Of a stretch of 64,000 nucleotides of DNA, positions 8,052 to 16,302 are shown piece after piece; within the stretch, counting starts at the first letter, position 1, and every line of letters begins with the position of its first letter. The notes below the pieces were generated by a model. It was not told the origin of the DNA and made no database searches. It worked only from the letters and a program-made list of their open reading frames with translations. Source of the DNA: Acidobacteriota bacterium (GTDB taxonomy: Bacteria; Acidobacteriota; Thermoanaerobaculia; UBA5066; Gp7-AA6). Where the stretch lies: the NCBI GenBank assembly GCA_027307335.1, contig DAHUXD010000052.1, forward strand, positions 39,536 through 103,535, written 5' to 3'. The position numbers and the translations under genes are program-made.

Positions 8052-9808
8052 CACGCTCGCTCCGCGCGGCGCTCGCCGCGACCCTTTCGGCCGTCGCCGC
8101 CGCCGCGTTCGCGGCGCCCGGCTCCGCGCCCGACCCCGCGACGCTCCTCACCGTTCAGGCTTCGGCGTCTCCGGCGGGCGCCGGCAAGGCGACGCTCGTC
8201 GTGCGCGCGACGCTCGCCGCCGGCTGGCACGTCAACAGCCACAAGCCGTCCGAGGACTACCTGATCCCGACCGAGGTCAAGGTCCAAGCCGCCGACGGCG
8301 TGAAGACGGGCGAGCCCCGTTATCCCGACGGCAAGCTCGAGAAGTTCGCGTTCTCGGACAAGCCGCTCTCCGTCTACGCCGGAACGTTTGCGGTCGAGGT
8401 GCCCGTCGAGTTCGCGGGCGCGCCGAGCGCGCTCACCGGCTCGGTCGACTTCCAGGCGTGCAACGACCACCAGTGCCTCGCGCCCGCGTCCGTGAAGTTC
8501 CGGGCCGAACCTCCGGCGGCGGCCGCGGGGGCGTCTTCCGCGGGGGCGCCGTCCGTCACGGGCGGCGCGGTGCCGCTGTCGGAGGCGCGCCGGCTGGGCG
8601 CCTCGACCGCCGCCGCGGGCGCATCGGAGGACTTCGGCGATCTCCTGAAGCGCCGCGGCATGGCCGGCGTGCTGCTCCTGCTCTTCGGCTGGGGGCTCGC
8701 GCTCAACCTGACCCCGTGCGTGTATCCGGTCATCCCCCTGACCGTGAGCTTCTTCGGCGGACAGGCGGGCGGCCAGAATCGGCGCACGTTTCTCCTCGCC
8801 TCCGCGTACGTGCTGGGAATGGCGACGATGTACTCCTCGCTCGGCGTCGCGGCGGCGCTCTCCGGCCGGCTCTTCGGCGTCGCGCTCCAGTCTCCCTGGG
8901 TGCTCGGCGGCGTCGCGCTCGTGCTCGTCGCGCTCGCGCTCTCGATGTTCGGCCTGTACGACATCCGCATGCCGACCGCGTTGATGCAGAAGGCGGGAGC
9001 GCGGCAGGGCGTCGCCGGCGCGTACGGAATGGGCCTGCTCGTCGGGGTCGTGGCGGCTCCCTGCGTCGGACCGGTCGTGCTGGGCCTCCTCGCCTTCGTC
9101 GCGGCGACGCAGGACGCGCTGCTCGGGTTCGTCTTCTTCTTCGTGCTGTCGCTCGGGCTCGGGCTTCCCTTCCTCTTCCTCGCGGCGTTCTCCGGACGGA
9201 TCGCGGCGCTGCCGCGCGCCGGCGCGTGGATGGAGGGCGTGAAGAAAGTGTTCGGCTGGATCCTGCTCGCGATGGCGGCCTACTTCCTGCGCAACGCGCT
9301 CCCGGGCGTCGCGGGCGCATGGCTGCTGCCCGCCGTCCTCGTCGTGGGCGCGCTCGCCCTGCTCGTGCTGCACGCGGGGCTGAAGCTCGGCATCCGCGCC
9401 GCGGTCGCGGCGCTGTTCCTCGCCGTCGCCGCGTTCTTCTCGCCGGTCGGACGGGCGGAGACGGCGGGACCGGCCTGGTCCGCCTACGACGCCGCGCGGA
9501 TCACCGGCGCCGCGCGGCCGGCGATCGTGGACTTCTCGGCGTCGTGGTGCCTGCCCTGCATCGAGCTCGACAAGAAGACGTTCTCCGATCCGCGCGTGCG
9601 CGACGCGCTCGCGCGCCGCGACCTCTTCAAGGCGGACATGACCAAGGCGGCCGCGCCGGAGACGGTGGCGCTCGCCGAGAGGTACGCGATTCTGGGCGTG
9701 CCGACGGTGATCTTTCTCGACGCGTCCGGTCAGGAGCGCAAGGACCTGCGCCTCGTCGGCTTCGAGGGGCCGGACGAGTTCCTCCGCCGCCTCCAAAAAG
9801 CTCCCTGA
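8048..9808 (+). CDS. dsbD: Thiol:disulfide interchange protein DsbD-type
   Basis: The 586-residue protein moves reducing electrons from the cytosol to periplasmic thiol proteins. It has a signal peptide, an N-terminal immunoglobulin-like alpha domain (to about residue 165) with ACNDHQC as its probable cysteine pair, and a membrane domain of about eight helices. The membrane domain contains NLTPCVYPVIPL and AAPCVGPVV, whose cysteines form the transmembrane relay. The C-terminal thioredoxin domain (from about residue 480) has SASWCLPCIELDKKTF. This is the full three-domain architecture. It follows the thioredoxin-fold gene with a 4-bp overlap, so the two are probably a working pair. Confidence 0.92.
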   Translation: MTRSLRAALAATLSAVAAAAFAAPGSAPDPATLLTVQASASPAGAGKATLVVRATLAAGWHVNSHKPSEDYLIPTEVKVQAADGVKTGEPRYPDGKLEKFAFSDKPLSVYAGTFAVEVPVEFAGAPSALTGSVDFQACNDHQCLAPASVKFRAEPPAAAAGASSAGAPSVTGGAVPLSEARRLGASTAAAGASEDFGDLLKRRGMAGVLLLLFGWGLALNLTPCVYPVIPLTVSFFGGQAGGQNRRTFLLASAYVLGMATMYSSLGVAAALSGRLFGVALQSPWVLGGVALVLVALALSMFGLYDIRMPTALMQKAGARQGVAGAYGMGLLVGVVAAPCVGPVVLGLLAFVAATQDALLGFVFFFVLSLGLGLPFLFLAAFSGRIAALPRAGAWMEGVKKVFGWILLAMAAYFLRNALPGVAGAWLLPAVLVVGALALLVLHAGLKLGIRAAVAALFLAVAAFFSPVGRAETAGPAWSAYDAARITGAARPAIVDFSASWCLPCIELDKKTFSDPRVRDALARRDLFKADMTKAAAPETVALAERYAILGVPTVIFLDASGQERKDLRLVGFEGPDEFLRRLQKAP

Positions 9809-9813
9809 TTCGC

Positions 9814-9834
9814 GGGCGGCCGGGAGGGCCGCCC
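9814..9834. terminator. Possible bidirectional stem-loop in a convergent gap
   Basis: An 8-bp perfect stem, GGGCGGCC with GGCCGCCC, encloses a 5-nt loop. It lies in the 49-bp gap between the convergent dsbD and rnc genes. No T-run follows on either strand, so it is not a canonical intrinsic terminator. Confidence 0.4.
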
Positions 9835-9857
9835 CGACGACGGCGGAGCGCCGCTCC

Positions 9858-10571
9858 TCAGGGAAGCCGGCCCAGCTTCCGCAGCGCTTCCTTCGCCGCC
9901 TTGCGCTGGGCCTCGCGCTTCGACGAGCCGGCGCCGCGGGCGAAGGCCTCCCCGTCCCAGGACAGCTCGACGACGAACGCTTTTTCGTGGTCGGGGCCCG
10001 ACTCCTCGATGACCCGGTAGTCCGGCAGCGGCAGGCCGAGGCTCTGCGCGGTCTCCTGGAGCGTCGTCTTGTAGTCGTGGAACGAGAGATCGCCGATGTC
10101 GATGCCGGAGATCTCGGGTCCGAACACCTTGCGCAGCAGGACCTCGGTCGCGCCCAACCCCCCGTCGAGGTAGACGGCGGCGACGACCGCCTCGAACGCG
10201 TCGGCGAGCAGCGACGGCTTCTCCGCGCCCCCCGACCTCGCCTCGCCCGCGCCCATCCGCAGGAAGCGGCCGATGCCGAGGGCACGCGCCTTCGCGGAGA
10301 GCATGGTCGCCGACACGAGGTGCGCCTTGATCTTCGAGAGCGCCCCTTCCTGCAGCGTCGGGAACGAGCGGTAGATCATTTCTCCCACGACGAAGCCGAG
10401 CACCGCGTCCCCGAGGAATTCGAGGCGTTCGTTGTTCGGGGAGCGCAGCTCCCGGTTCTCGTTCGTGTAGGACTTGTGCGTGAGGGCGCGCTCGAGCAGG
10501 TCGAGGCTGCGGAACGAGTAACCGAGCTGCTGCTGGAAGGAACCGACCCCCTCCGTCGGGACCACGCTCAT
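9858..10571 (-). CDS. rnc: Ribonuclease III
   Basis: The 237-residue enzyme cuts double-stranded RNA in rRNA processing and mRNA decay. The N-terminal nuclease domain carries the signature NERLEFLGDAVLGFVVGEM, with the usual catalytic Glu and Asp, and a second acidic block ADAFEAVVAAVYLDGG. A double-stranded RNA-binding domain occupies about residues 160-235, with the C-terminal SSKREAQRKAAKEAL helix. The length is typical. It starts 11 bp downstream of the tRNA-Leu CCA end and is probably expressed from the tRNA promoter. Confidence 0.96.
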   Translation of the reverse strand: MSVVPTEGVGSFQQQLGYSFRSLDLLERALTHKSYTNENRELRSPNNERLEFLGDAVLGFVVGEMIYRSFPTLQEGALSKIKAHLVSATMLSAKARALGIGRFLRMGAGEARSGGAEKPSLLADAFEAVVAAVYLDGGLGATEVLLRKVFGPEISGIDIGDLSFHDYKTTLQETAQSLGLPLPDYRVIEESGPDHEKAFVVELSWDGEAFARGAGSSKREAQRKAAKEALRKLGRLP

Positions 10572-10582
10572 GGCCGCGTCAG

Positions 10583-10671
10583 TGGTGCCGGAGGCCGGAG
10601 TCGAACCGGCACGGGCCTTTCGGCCCTCGGGATTTTAAGTCCCGTGCGTCTACCAATTCCGCCACTCCGGC
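10583..10671 (-). tRNA. tRNA-Leu (anticodon TAA)
   Basis: The reverse complement has an acceptor stem GCCGGAG/CTCCGGC, a D arm with TGGTAGACGC, an anticodon loop CTTAAAA, a long variable arm (class II tRNA) and a T arm with GGTTCGACTCC. The CCA end is encoded. The long variable arm and anticodon TAA identify leucine. Confidence 0.97.
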
Positions 10672-10783
10672 GCGCGGCGCAGCCACGGTGAACCGGGAAC
10701 CGGGAACCGAAGCGAATCGGCGTTTACGATGGATCGAGTTCATTCGGTCGACGGCTGAAGGCTTGCGTTGCTCGGCGCCAAAG

Positions 10784-10859
10784 TGGAGGCGACGGGCGGA
10801 TTCGAACCGCCGAATAAAGGTTTTGCAGACCTCTCCCTTAACCACTTGGGTACGTCGCC
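10784..10859 (-). tRNA. tRNA-Cys (anticodon GCA)
   Basis: The reverse complement has an acceptor stem GGCGACG/CGTCGCC, an anticodon loop CTGCAAA and a T arm with GGTTCGAATCC. The discriminator base is U, a known identity element of tRNA-Cys, followed by an encoded CCA. The 112-bp spacer to tRNA-Leu holds a short tandem repeat of GGTTCCC and nothing else that I recognise. Confidence 0.97.
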
Positions 10860-10926
10860 AGAGCCGGAAACGAATTCTAACGCAGCTTCCGGACCGCAGC
10901 CCCGCCGGGAGCGCCGCCGTGGAATC

Positions 10927-11535
10927 TCAGCGCAGGCCGTGGGCGTAGTCGCGGATCAGGCCCGTGACGACGCCCTGGATCATGACGTCGCGCGCATCGA
11001 AGGTGAGCGGTTTCATGGCCGAGTTCGCGGGCTGGAGGCGGACGCGCTGGCCCTCGGTGTAGTACCGCTTGAGGGTCGCCTCTCCCCTCACGAGCGCGAC
11101 CACCGTCTGTCCGCTCTCGGCCTTCTCGCGACGCGAGACGACGACGAAGTCGCCATCGAGAATTCCGTCCTCGATCATCGATTCGCCGCGGACGCGCAGG
11201 ACGAAGTGATCGCCCTTTCCGAGGAGGGACGACGGCACCTCGATCGACTCCTCCTGGGGGAAGGGCTCGATCGGCCGGCCGGCCGCGACGAGACCGAGCA
11301 GCGGCACGCCGCGCGAGACGGAAGGCTCCTCCTTCGGCGCGATGCCCCGGCTCCGGTTCCACTCCCGCGCGAGCGCCCCCTTCTCCTCGAGGCGCTTCAG
11401 GTGCTTCTGGACGGTCCCGAACGAGGAGAGCTTGAAGGCCTCCCGAATCTCCCGTTGTGTCGGTGAGATTCCGTGCTCCACCCGGTACGTGCGGATGAAA
11501 TCCAGGATTTCCTTCTGACGCTTGGTTAGATTCAT
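10927..11535 (-). CDS. lexA: LexA repressor
   Basis: This 202-residue SOS regulator represses DNA-damage genes and cleaves itself when RecA filaments form. The N-terminal winged helix (about 1-65) begins with the usual LTKRQKEILDFI and contains the recognition segment SPTQREIREAF. The C-terminal peptidase domain has the self-cleavage pair Ala85-Gly86 (VAAGRP), nucleophile Ser119 in RGESMIEDGILDGD and general base Lys156. The length matches the family. The upstream region is unusually AT-rich and contains repeated TTAG/CTAA blocks that may be its own operator. Confidence 0.97.
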   Translation of the reverse strand: MNLTKRQKEILDFIRTYRVEHGISPTQREIREAFKLSSFGTVQKHLKRLEEKGALAREWNRSRGIAPKEEPSVSRGVPLLGLVAAGRPIEPFPQEESIEVPSSLLGKGDHFVLRVRGESMIEDGILDGDFVVVSRREKAESGQTVVALVRGEATLKRYYTEGQRVRLQPANSAMKPLTFDARDVMIQGVVTGLIRDYAHGLR

Positions 11536-11542
11536 AGTCGTC

Positions 11543-11577
11543 CTAACTTCATTAGAAGAACTCTTAGAATGACCTAA
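11543..11577. promoter_or_regulatory. Operator-like array upstream of lexA
   Basis: In an AT-rich patch 8-42 bp before the lexA start, four 4-bp blocks occur: CTAA (11543-11546), TTAG (11552-11555), TTAG (11564-11567) and CTAA (11574-11577). On the lexA strand this includes a direct repeat of TTCTAA with a 12-bp period. Autoregulation by LexA is usual, but the binding motif in this lineage is unknown to me, so assignment as the SOS box is inference. Confidence 0.4.
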
Positions 11578-11735
11578 TTAAATAAGGCCGAGGGAACCAC
11601 CGCGGCCGTCCGGAGGCCTCACCGGATCGGCCCATCGGCCTTGCCATCTATATAGGCGCAAAAGAGGCGTAAGTCAAGCGCCGTCGCACGGCACTCTCTG
11701 CCTCGCCGCGGTGGGCCTGACATCATCCCCGCCGC

Positions 11736-12995
11736 ATGGGTCCTCGTCTGCGCATCGCCGTCATCGGAGCGGGAGCCGCCGGCGCGATGGCGGCGATCTT
11801 CGCCGCGACGGCCGACGCCGAGACCCTGCTCCTCGAGCGCACGCCGGACGGGGGCCGCAAGATCCTGATCAGCGGCGGAGGCCGCTGCAACGTGTTGCCG
11901 ATCCGGGCCGCTCCCGAACGCTTCGTGACCGACTCCTCGCCGCGACTCCTCGCCCGGATGCTCCGCGCCTGGCCTCTGGCCGATCAGAGGCGATTCTTCG
12001 AGCAGGACCTCGGCGTCCCGCTCGCCGAGGAGCCCGAATCCGGCAAGCTCTTCCCCGCGTCGAACCGCGCGCGCGACGTGCGGGACGCGCTGCTCCGCAC
12101 CGCCCGGCGCCGCGGCGTGACCGTGCACGCCGACACGCTCGTGACGGGGCTCGAACCCGGGAATGGCCGCTGGCGCATCGAGCGCGAGGGCGCCTCGCCG
12201 CTCGAGGCGGACGCCGTCGTCGTCGCGACGGGAGGTCTCTCCGTGCCGCGCTCGGGCAGCGACGGAAGGCTCCTGCCGGTCCTCGCGGGGCTCGGCCACG
12301 TCCTCCACGATCCGTACCCCGCCCTCACCCCTCTGACCGCACCGACCGGCTCCCCGTTCGCCGGCCTCGCGGGCATCTCGCTCCCGGTCGCGGTGACGGC
12401 ACGCGCCCCCGAGCGCGAGGCCCGGGCCTCGGGAGGCTTCCTCTTCACGCACCGCGGCTACAGCGGTCCGGCCGTGCTCGACGTGTCGCACGTCGCCGTG
12501 CGCTCGAAGGCCTCGGACGACGCTGCGCGCGCACGCATCCTCGTTCGCTGGTGCGAGCGCGGCCCGGCCGACTGGACGGAGGCGCTCCGCGCCGGCGGCG
12601 GCCGGACCGTCGCCTCGGTTCTGCGCGGCCACCTGCCCGATCGTCTCGCGGTCGCGCTCGCCGCCGCCGCGGCCGTCGACCCCGGGACGGCGCTCTCGCG
12701 CCTGCGCCGCGAAGATCGAATGCGCCTGATCGAGGTTCTCGTCGCCGGCCCCCTGCCGTGGAACGGGGACGAGGGATACGAGAAGGCCGAGGTCACGGGC
12801 GGCGGCGTGGCGCTCGAGGAGGTCGCGCCGGCGACGCTGGAGAGCCGGCGCGCCCCCGGCCTGTTCCTCTGCGGAGAAATCCTCGACGCGTTCGGCCCGA
12901 TCGGAGGGCACAACTTCCAGTGGGCCTGGGCGACCGGGCGAGCCGCCGGCCTCGGGGCCGCCCGCCGCATCGCCGGAACCCCCCGGCCCAGTTGA
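11736..12995 (+). CDS. BaiN/YhiN-type NAD(P)/FAD-dependent oxidoreductase
   Basis: The 419-residue flavoprotein has an N-terminal dinucleotide-binding loop (VIGAGAAGAMAA, residues 9-20). It is followed by the family hallmark GRKILISGGGRCNV and a second glycine-rich segment VVVATGGLSVPRSGSDG. The C-terminus carries GEILDAFGPIGGHNFQWA, characteristic of the HI0933/BaiN family. The physiological substrate of most members is unclear; the name BaiN comes from one member linked to bile-acid reduction, which need not apply here. The histidine kinase gene follows after 17 bp, but a functional link is not evident. Confidence 0.88.
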   Translation: MGPRLRIAVIGAGAAGAMAAIFAATADAETLLLERTPDGGRKILISGGGRCNVLPIRAAPERFVTDSSPRLLARMLRAWPLADQRRFFEQDLGVPLAEEPESGKLFPASNRARDVRDALLRTARRRGVTVHADTLVTGLEPGNGRWRIEREGASPLEADAVVVATGGLSVPRSGSDGRLLPVLAGLGHVLHDPYPALTPLTAPTGSPFAGLAGISLPVAVTARAPEREARASGGFLFTHRGYSGPAVLDVSHVAVRSKASDDAARARILVRWCERGPADWTEALRAGGGRTVASVLRGHLPDRLAVALAAAAAVDPGTALSRLRREDRMRLIEVLVAGPLPWNGDEGYEKAEVTGGGVALEEVAPATLESRRAPGLFLCGEILDAFGPIGGHNFQWAWATGRAAGLGAARRIAGTPRPS

Positions 12996-13012
12996 TCGCG
13001 CGGCTTGCCCTA

Positions 13013-15625
13013 GTGGACAATCTCTCGCGTTTGGAGTCTCGGTCGTCCCGCCCCGCCGCCTCTCGCGCGATCCCGATCGCCTCGGCCGTGGTGCTCGCGG
13101 CGCTCGTGGTTTTCGGCTGGATCGTGTACACCGACAGCCGGAGCGTCGTGGAGGAGGCGCGCTGGGTCGACCGCACGCTCCGGGGCATGGTGCGCCTCGA
13201 GCGCGCGGCCTCCGCCCTGAAGGACCTGGAATCCGGCGAGCGGGGATACCTGCTGTCCGGAAACGCGAACTATCTCCGCCCCTACGAGGAAGCGAGGTCG
13301 CAGGTCCAGGGACACCTCGACGCGCTCCGCCGGGTGACCGTCGACAATCCCGAGCAGCGGCAGCGGCTGGAGGAGTTTCAGGATCTCGCCGGACAGAAGC
13401 TCGAGGAGCTCGCGGCCACGATCCGGCTCTACGATTCGGGGGACACGGCCGGCGCTTTGCGCGCCGTCGAATCGGGCGCCGGCAACACGGTCATGGAGCG
13501 CATCCGACGCCTCGTGGACTCGATGCGCGACGAGGAGACGCGGCGCCTCGCCGACCGCCAGCGCCAGGCGGCGGCCGCCGTGCAGGAGATGAACCGGGCG
13601 ATCGTGGCCGGAATGCTCGTGTTCATCGCGCTCCTCGCCGCTTTCCTCGCGCTCGTGCGCCGCGACCTCCTCGGCCGCCAGCGCGCCGAGATGGAGGCGC
13701 GGGAGACCGGCGAGCGATACCGGACGACGCTCTCCTCGATCGGCGACGCGGTGCTGACGTCCGACGCCGAGGGCCGCGTGCGCTTCCTGAACGGCGTGGC
13801 GCAACGGCTGACCGGGTGGACCTCGGCCGACGCGACGGGACGCCCCGTCGAGGAGGTTTTCGACATCCACAACGAGAGGACGCGGGAGCCCGTCGAGAGC
13901 CCCGTCCGGCGGGTGCTCCGGGAGGGCGCCGTCGTCGGACTGGCGAACCACACGGTGCTGCGCTCGCGGGGCGGCCGGGAGGTGCCGATCGCGGACAGCG
14001 GCGCGCCGATCCGCGACGCGCAGGGCCGCATCGTCGGAGTCGTGCTGGTCTTTCGCGACGTCAGCGAGCTGCGCGAGGCGGAGACGGCCATCCGGCGCCA
14101 CGCGGCGATCGTGTCCTCCGCGACGTTCCCGCTCGTCGCCGAGACGCCGGACAACGTGATCACCGACTGGAACCCGGGCGCGGAGGCGCTCTTCGGCTAC
14201 ACCGCCGCCGAGATGGTCGGCAGGAAGTTCTTCGAGCTCGCGCCGCCCGGCGCGGTCGACCCCGCGCCGGCGCTGACCGCGAAGCTCCAGGAGGGCCTTC
14301 CCGCCGGCGAGTTCGAGGGGTTCCGGCGCACGAAGGACGGCCGCCTTCTCGAGGTCGTCGTCACCCTCTCGGCCATCCGCGACGAGGGCGGCCGGCTGAT
14401 CGGGATCGCCCGGCTCATCCGCGACGTCACCGAGCGGCGCCGCCAGGCGCGCGATCTCGAGGACGCGCGCCGCCGCACGGAGGAGGCGAGCGCGGCGAAG
14501 GACCACTTCCTCGCGATGCTGTCGCACGAGCTGCGCAACCCGCTGACGCCCGTGCTCGCGTCCGTCCACCGCCTGGACCGCCGCTCGGACCTGCCGGAGG
14601 GCGTCTCCGAGTCGCTCGCCATGATCCGCCGCAACGTCGAGCTCGAGGCGCGCCTCATCGACGACCTCCTCGACCTGACGCGCATCGCGAAGGGAAAGAT
14701 CGACCTCGACCGCGCCCCCGTCGACCTGCACGAGCTGCTCGGCAGCGTCCTGCAGAGCTCGCGCAGCGACTTCTTCCAGCACGGCCTGAACGTCACGACG
14801 GCCCTCGTCGCGGAGGACCACTACGGCCTCTGCGACGCCGGCCGCCTCCAGCAGGTCTTCCTGAACCTCACGCGAAACGCCGCGAAGTTCACGCCGCCGG
14901 GCGGCCGCGTCACGATCCGCACGAGCAACCCGGCGCCCGGACGGATCGGCATCGCCGTCTCCGACACGGGCCGGGGCATCCGCCCGGAGCGGCTCGCCCA
15001 CATCTTCGAGGCGTTCGACCAGGGCGACGTCACGGCGGCCCGGCGCGCCGGCGGTCTGGGACTCGGGCTCGCGATCTCCCGCAGCCTGGTCGAGCTCCAC
15101 GGAGGAACGATCGCCGCCGCGAGCGAAGGCGAGGGACGCGGGGCCACGTTCACGATCGAGCTCGGGACGACCGCCGAGCGCCCCGCGCGCGCGATCCCGA
15201 CGGCGCCGGACGACGAGAATCGCTCGATCCGTCGCCGCCTCGCGGTCCTGATCGTGGAAGACGACCCCGACACGGGGACCGCCCTGCGGCTCCTGCTCGA
15301 AGAGGCCGGCTTCGACGCCCGCGCCGCCCAGAGCGTCGCCTCGGCCCTCGACGCCTTCCGCGACCGCCCCGCCGACGTCCTCGTCACCGACGTGGGACTG
15401 CCCGACGGCAGCGGCCTCGACCTCCTCGCGGCCCTGAAGCCGCTCCAGCCCCGGCTCGCCGCGATCGTGCTCTCCGGCTTCGGCATGGAGCGGGACATCG
15501 AGCGCAGCCGCGCGCTCGGATTCGTCGAGCATTTCGCCAAGCCGGTCAATCCGAGCCGCCTGATCGCCGCCCTCGACGCCCTCGGCCGCTCGGTCACCTC
15601 CGCCCCCGAACCCGCTGCCGGCTGA
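13013..15625 (+). CDS. Hybrid sensor histidine kinase (CHASE3-PAS-PAS-HisKA-HATPase-REC)
   Basis: The 870-residue protein starts at GTG and has a first membrane helix at about residues 17-38. A helical CHASE3-like extracellular domain follows, with GYLLSGNANYLRPYEEA, then a second membrane helix near residues 198-222. Two PAS domains follow (the second with NVITDWNPGAEALFGYT). The kinase core has the H-box SHELRNPLTP, the N-box NLTRNAAKFT, DTGRGI and GLGLGLAIS. A C-terminal receiver domain carries the acceptor Asp in VTDVGLPDGSG and the conserved Lys in FAKPVN. No separate response regulator lies adjacent, so a phosphorelay partner must be elsewhere. The signal sensed is unknown. Confidence 0.9.
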   Translation: MDNLSRLESRSSRPAASRAIPIASAVVLAALVVFGWIVYTDSRSVVEEARWVDRTLRGMVRLERAASALKDLESGERGYLLSGNANYLRPYEEARSQVQGHLDALRRVTVDNPEQRQRLEEFQDLAGQKLEELAATIRLYDSGDTAGALRAVESGAGNTVMERIRRLVDSMRDEETRRLADRQRQAAAAVQEMNRAIVAGMLVFIALLAAFLALVRRDLLGRQRAEMEARETGERYRTTLSSIGDAVLTSDAEGRVRFLNGVAQRLTGWTSADATGRPVEEVFDIHNERTREPVESPVRRVLREGAVVGLANHTVLRSRGGREVPIADSGAPIRDAQGRIVGVVLVFRDVSELREAETAIRRHAAIVSSATFPLVAETPDNVITDWNPGAEALFGYTAAEMVGRKFFELAPPGAVDPAPALTAKLQEGLPAGEFEGFRRTKDGRLLEVVVTLSAIRDEGGRLIGIARLIRDVTERRRQARDLEDARRRTEEASAAKDHFLAMLSHELRNPLTPVLASVHRLDRRSDLPEGVSESLAMIRRNVELEARLIDDLLDLTRIAKGKIDLDRAPVDLHELLGSVLQSSRSDFFQHGLNVTTALVAEDHYGLCDAGRLQQVFLNLTRNAAKFTPPGGRVTIRTSNPAPGRIGIAVSDTGRGIRPERLAHIFEAFDQGDVTAARRAGGLGLGLAISRSLVELHGGTIAAASEGEGRGATFTIELGTTAERPARAIPTAPDDENRSIRRRLAVLIVEDDPDTGTALRLLLEEAGFDARAAQSVASALDAFRDRPADVLVTDVGLPDGSGLDLLAALKPLQPRLAAIVLSGFGMERDIERSRALGFVEHFAKPVNPSRLIAALDALGRSVTSAPEPAAG

Positions 15626-15741
15626 GGCGGGCGAGCGGCGGCCCCTCGCCGCGCCGAGGCCCGCGCAGATCTCTGCGTCCTGATGCAAAAGCATCTCGAC
15701 GGACCTGTCCACCGGCTCGACGATCGACCGGGGGTGACGCC

Positions 15742-16302
15742 ATGTTCGAAACGCTCGCGCTCGTCTTCGGCGTTCTGCTCGCCGTCTCCTTGATTCCGTT
15801 CCTCTTCATCGCCATCCGCAACGCCCTCCGCGAACGCGGCCCGCGCGTGATCACCTGTCCCGAGAACGGGTGCCGTGCCGAGGTCGCGGTCGGCGCGTGG
15901 CGCAGCGGCCTCTCGTCCGCGTTCGGCGAGGACAATCGCCGGCTCGTCGCCTGCTCGCGTTGGCCCGAGAAGGAGGGCTGTGATCAGGCCTGCCTGTCGG
16001 AGATCGCCGAGGATCCGAACGGTTGCCTGGTCCGGAGCATCGTCTCCGACTGGTACGCCGCACGCCGCTGCGCCGGCTGCGGCCGCGAAATCTCGACGGG
16101 GCACGCCACGGATCGGCGCCCCGGTCTCCGCGCGCCGGATGGCCGGGCCGTCGAGCTCTCCGACGTGGCCTCCGTGGACCTCGACCGCGTTCTCGCGACG
16201 CACGAGCCGGTCTGTGCGAATTGCTTCGACGGGATGGCGTTCCGGCAGCGCTATCCGGGAGTCGCCGTCGAGCGGCCGCAGCCGCCCACGACGCTCGTCT
16301 AG
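15742..16302 (+). CDS. Single-pass membrane protein with zinc-ribbon cysteine pairs, unknown function
   Basis: I do not recognise a named family. The 186-residue protein has one N-terminal membrane helix (about residues 4-26) and a soluble part with spaced cysteines. These include CPENGC (residues 39-44), CSRWPEKEGCDQAC (71-84), a pair CAGCG near residue 110 and a CANC pair near residue 157. Such pairs suggest one or two zinc ribbons or a metal centre. It lies 116 bp after the histidine kinase and is convergent with glcF, overlapping its end by 4 bp. GC-rich third positions and the ordered cysteine pattern support a real gene. Confidence 0.7.
   Translation: MFETLALVFGVLLAVSLIPFLFIAIRNALRERGPRVITCPENGCRAEVAVGAWRSGLSSAFGEDNRRLVACSRWPEKEGCDQACLSEIAEDPNGCLVRSIVSDWYAARRCAGCGREISTGHATDRRPGLRAPDGRAVELSDVASVDLDRVLATHEPVCANCFDGMAFRQRYPGVAVERPQPPTTLV

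Noticed and set aside
9180..9197. Further copy of the GCGGCGTTCT repeat hairpin in dsbD
   Set aside because: Only about ten bases match and no complementary arm follows; it is explained by the coding sequence.
10685..10720. CRISPR-like short repeats near the tRNA-Leu gene
   Set aside because: Only about three tandem copies of a 7-bp unit occur, with no spacers and no cas genes anywhere in the window.
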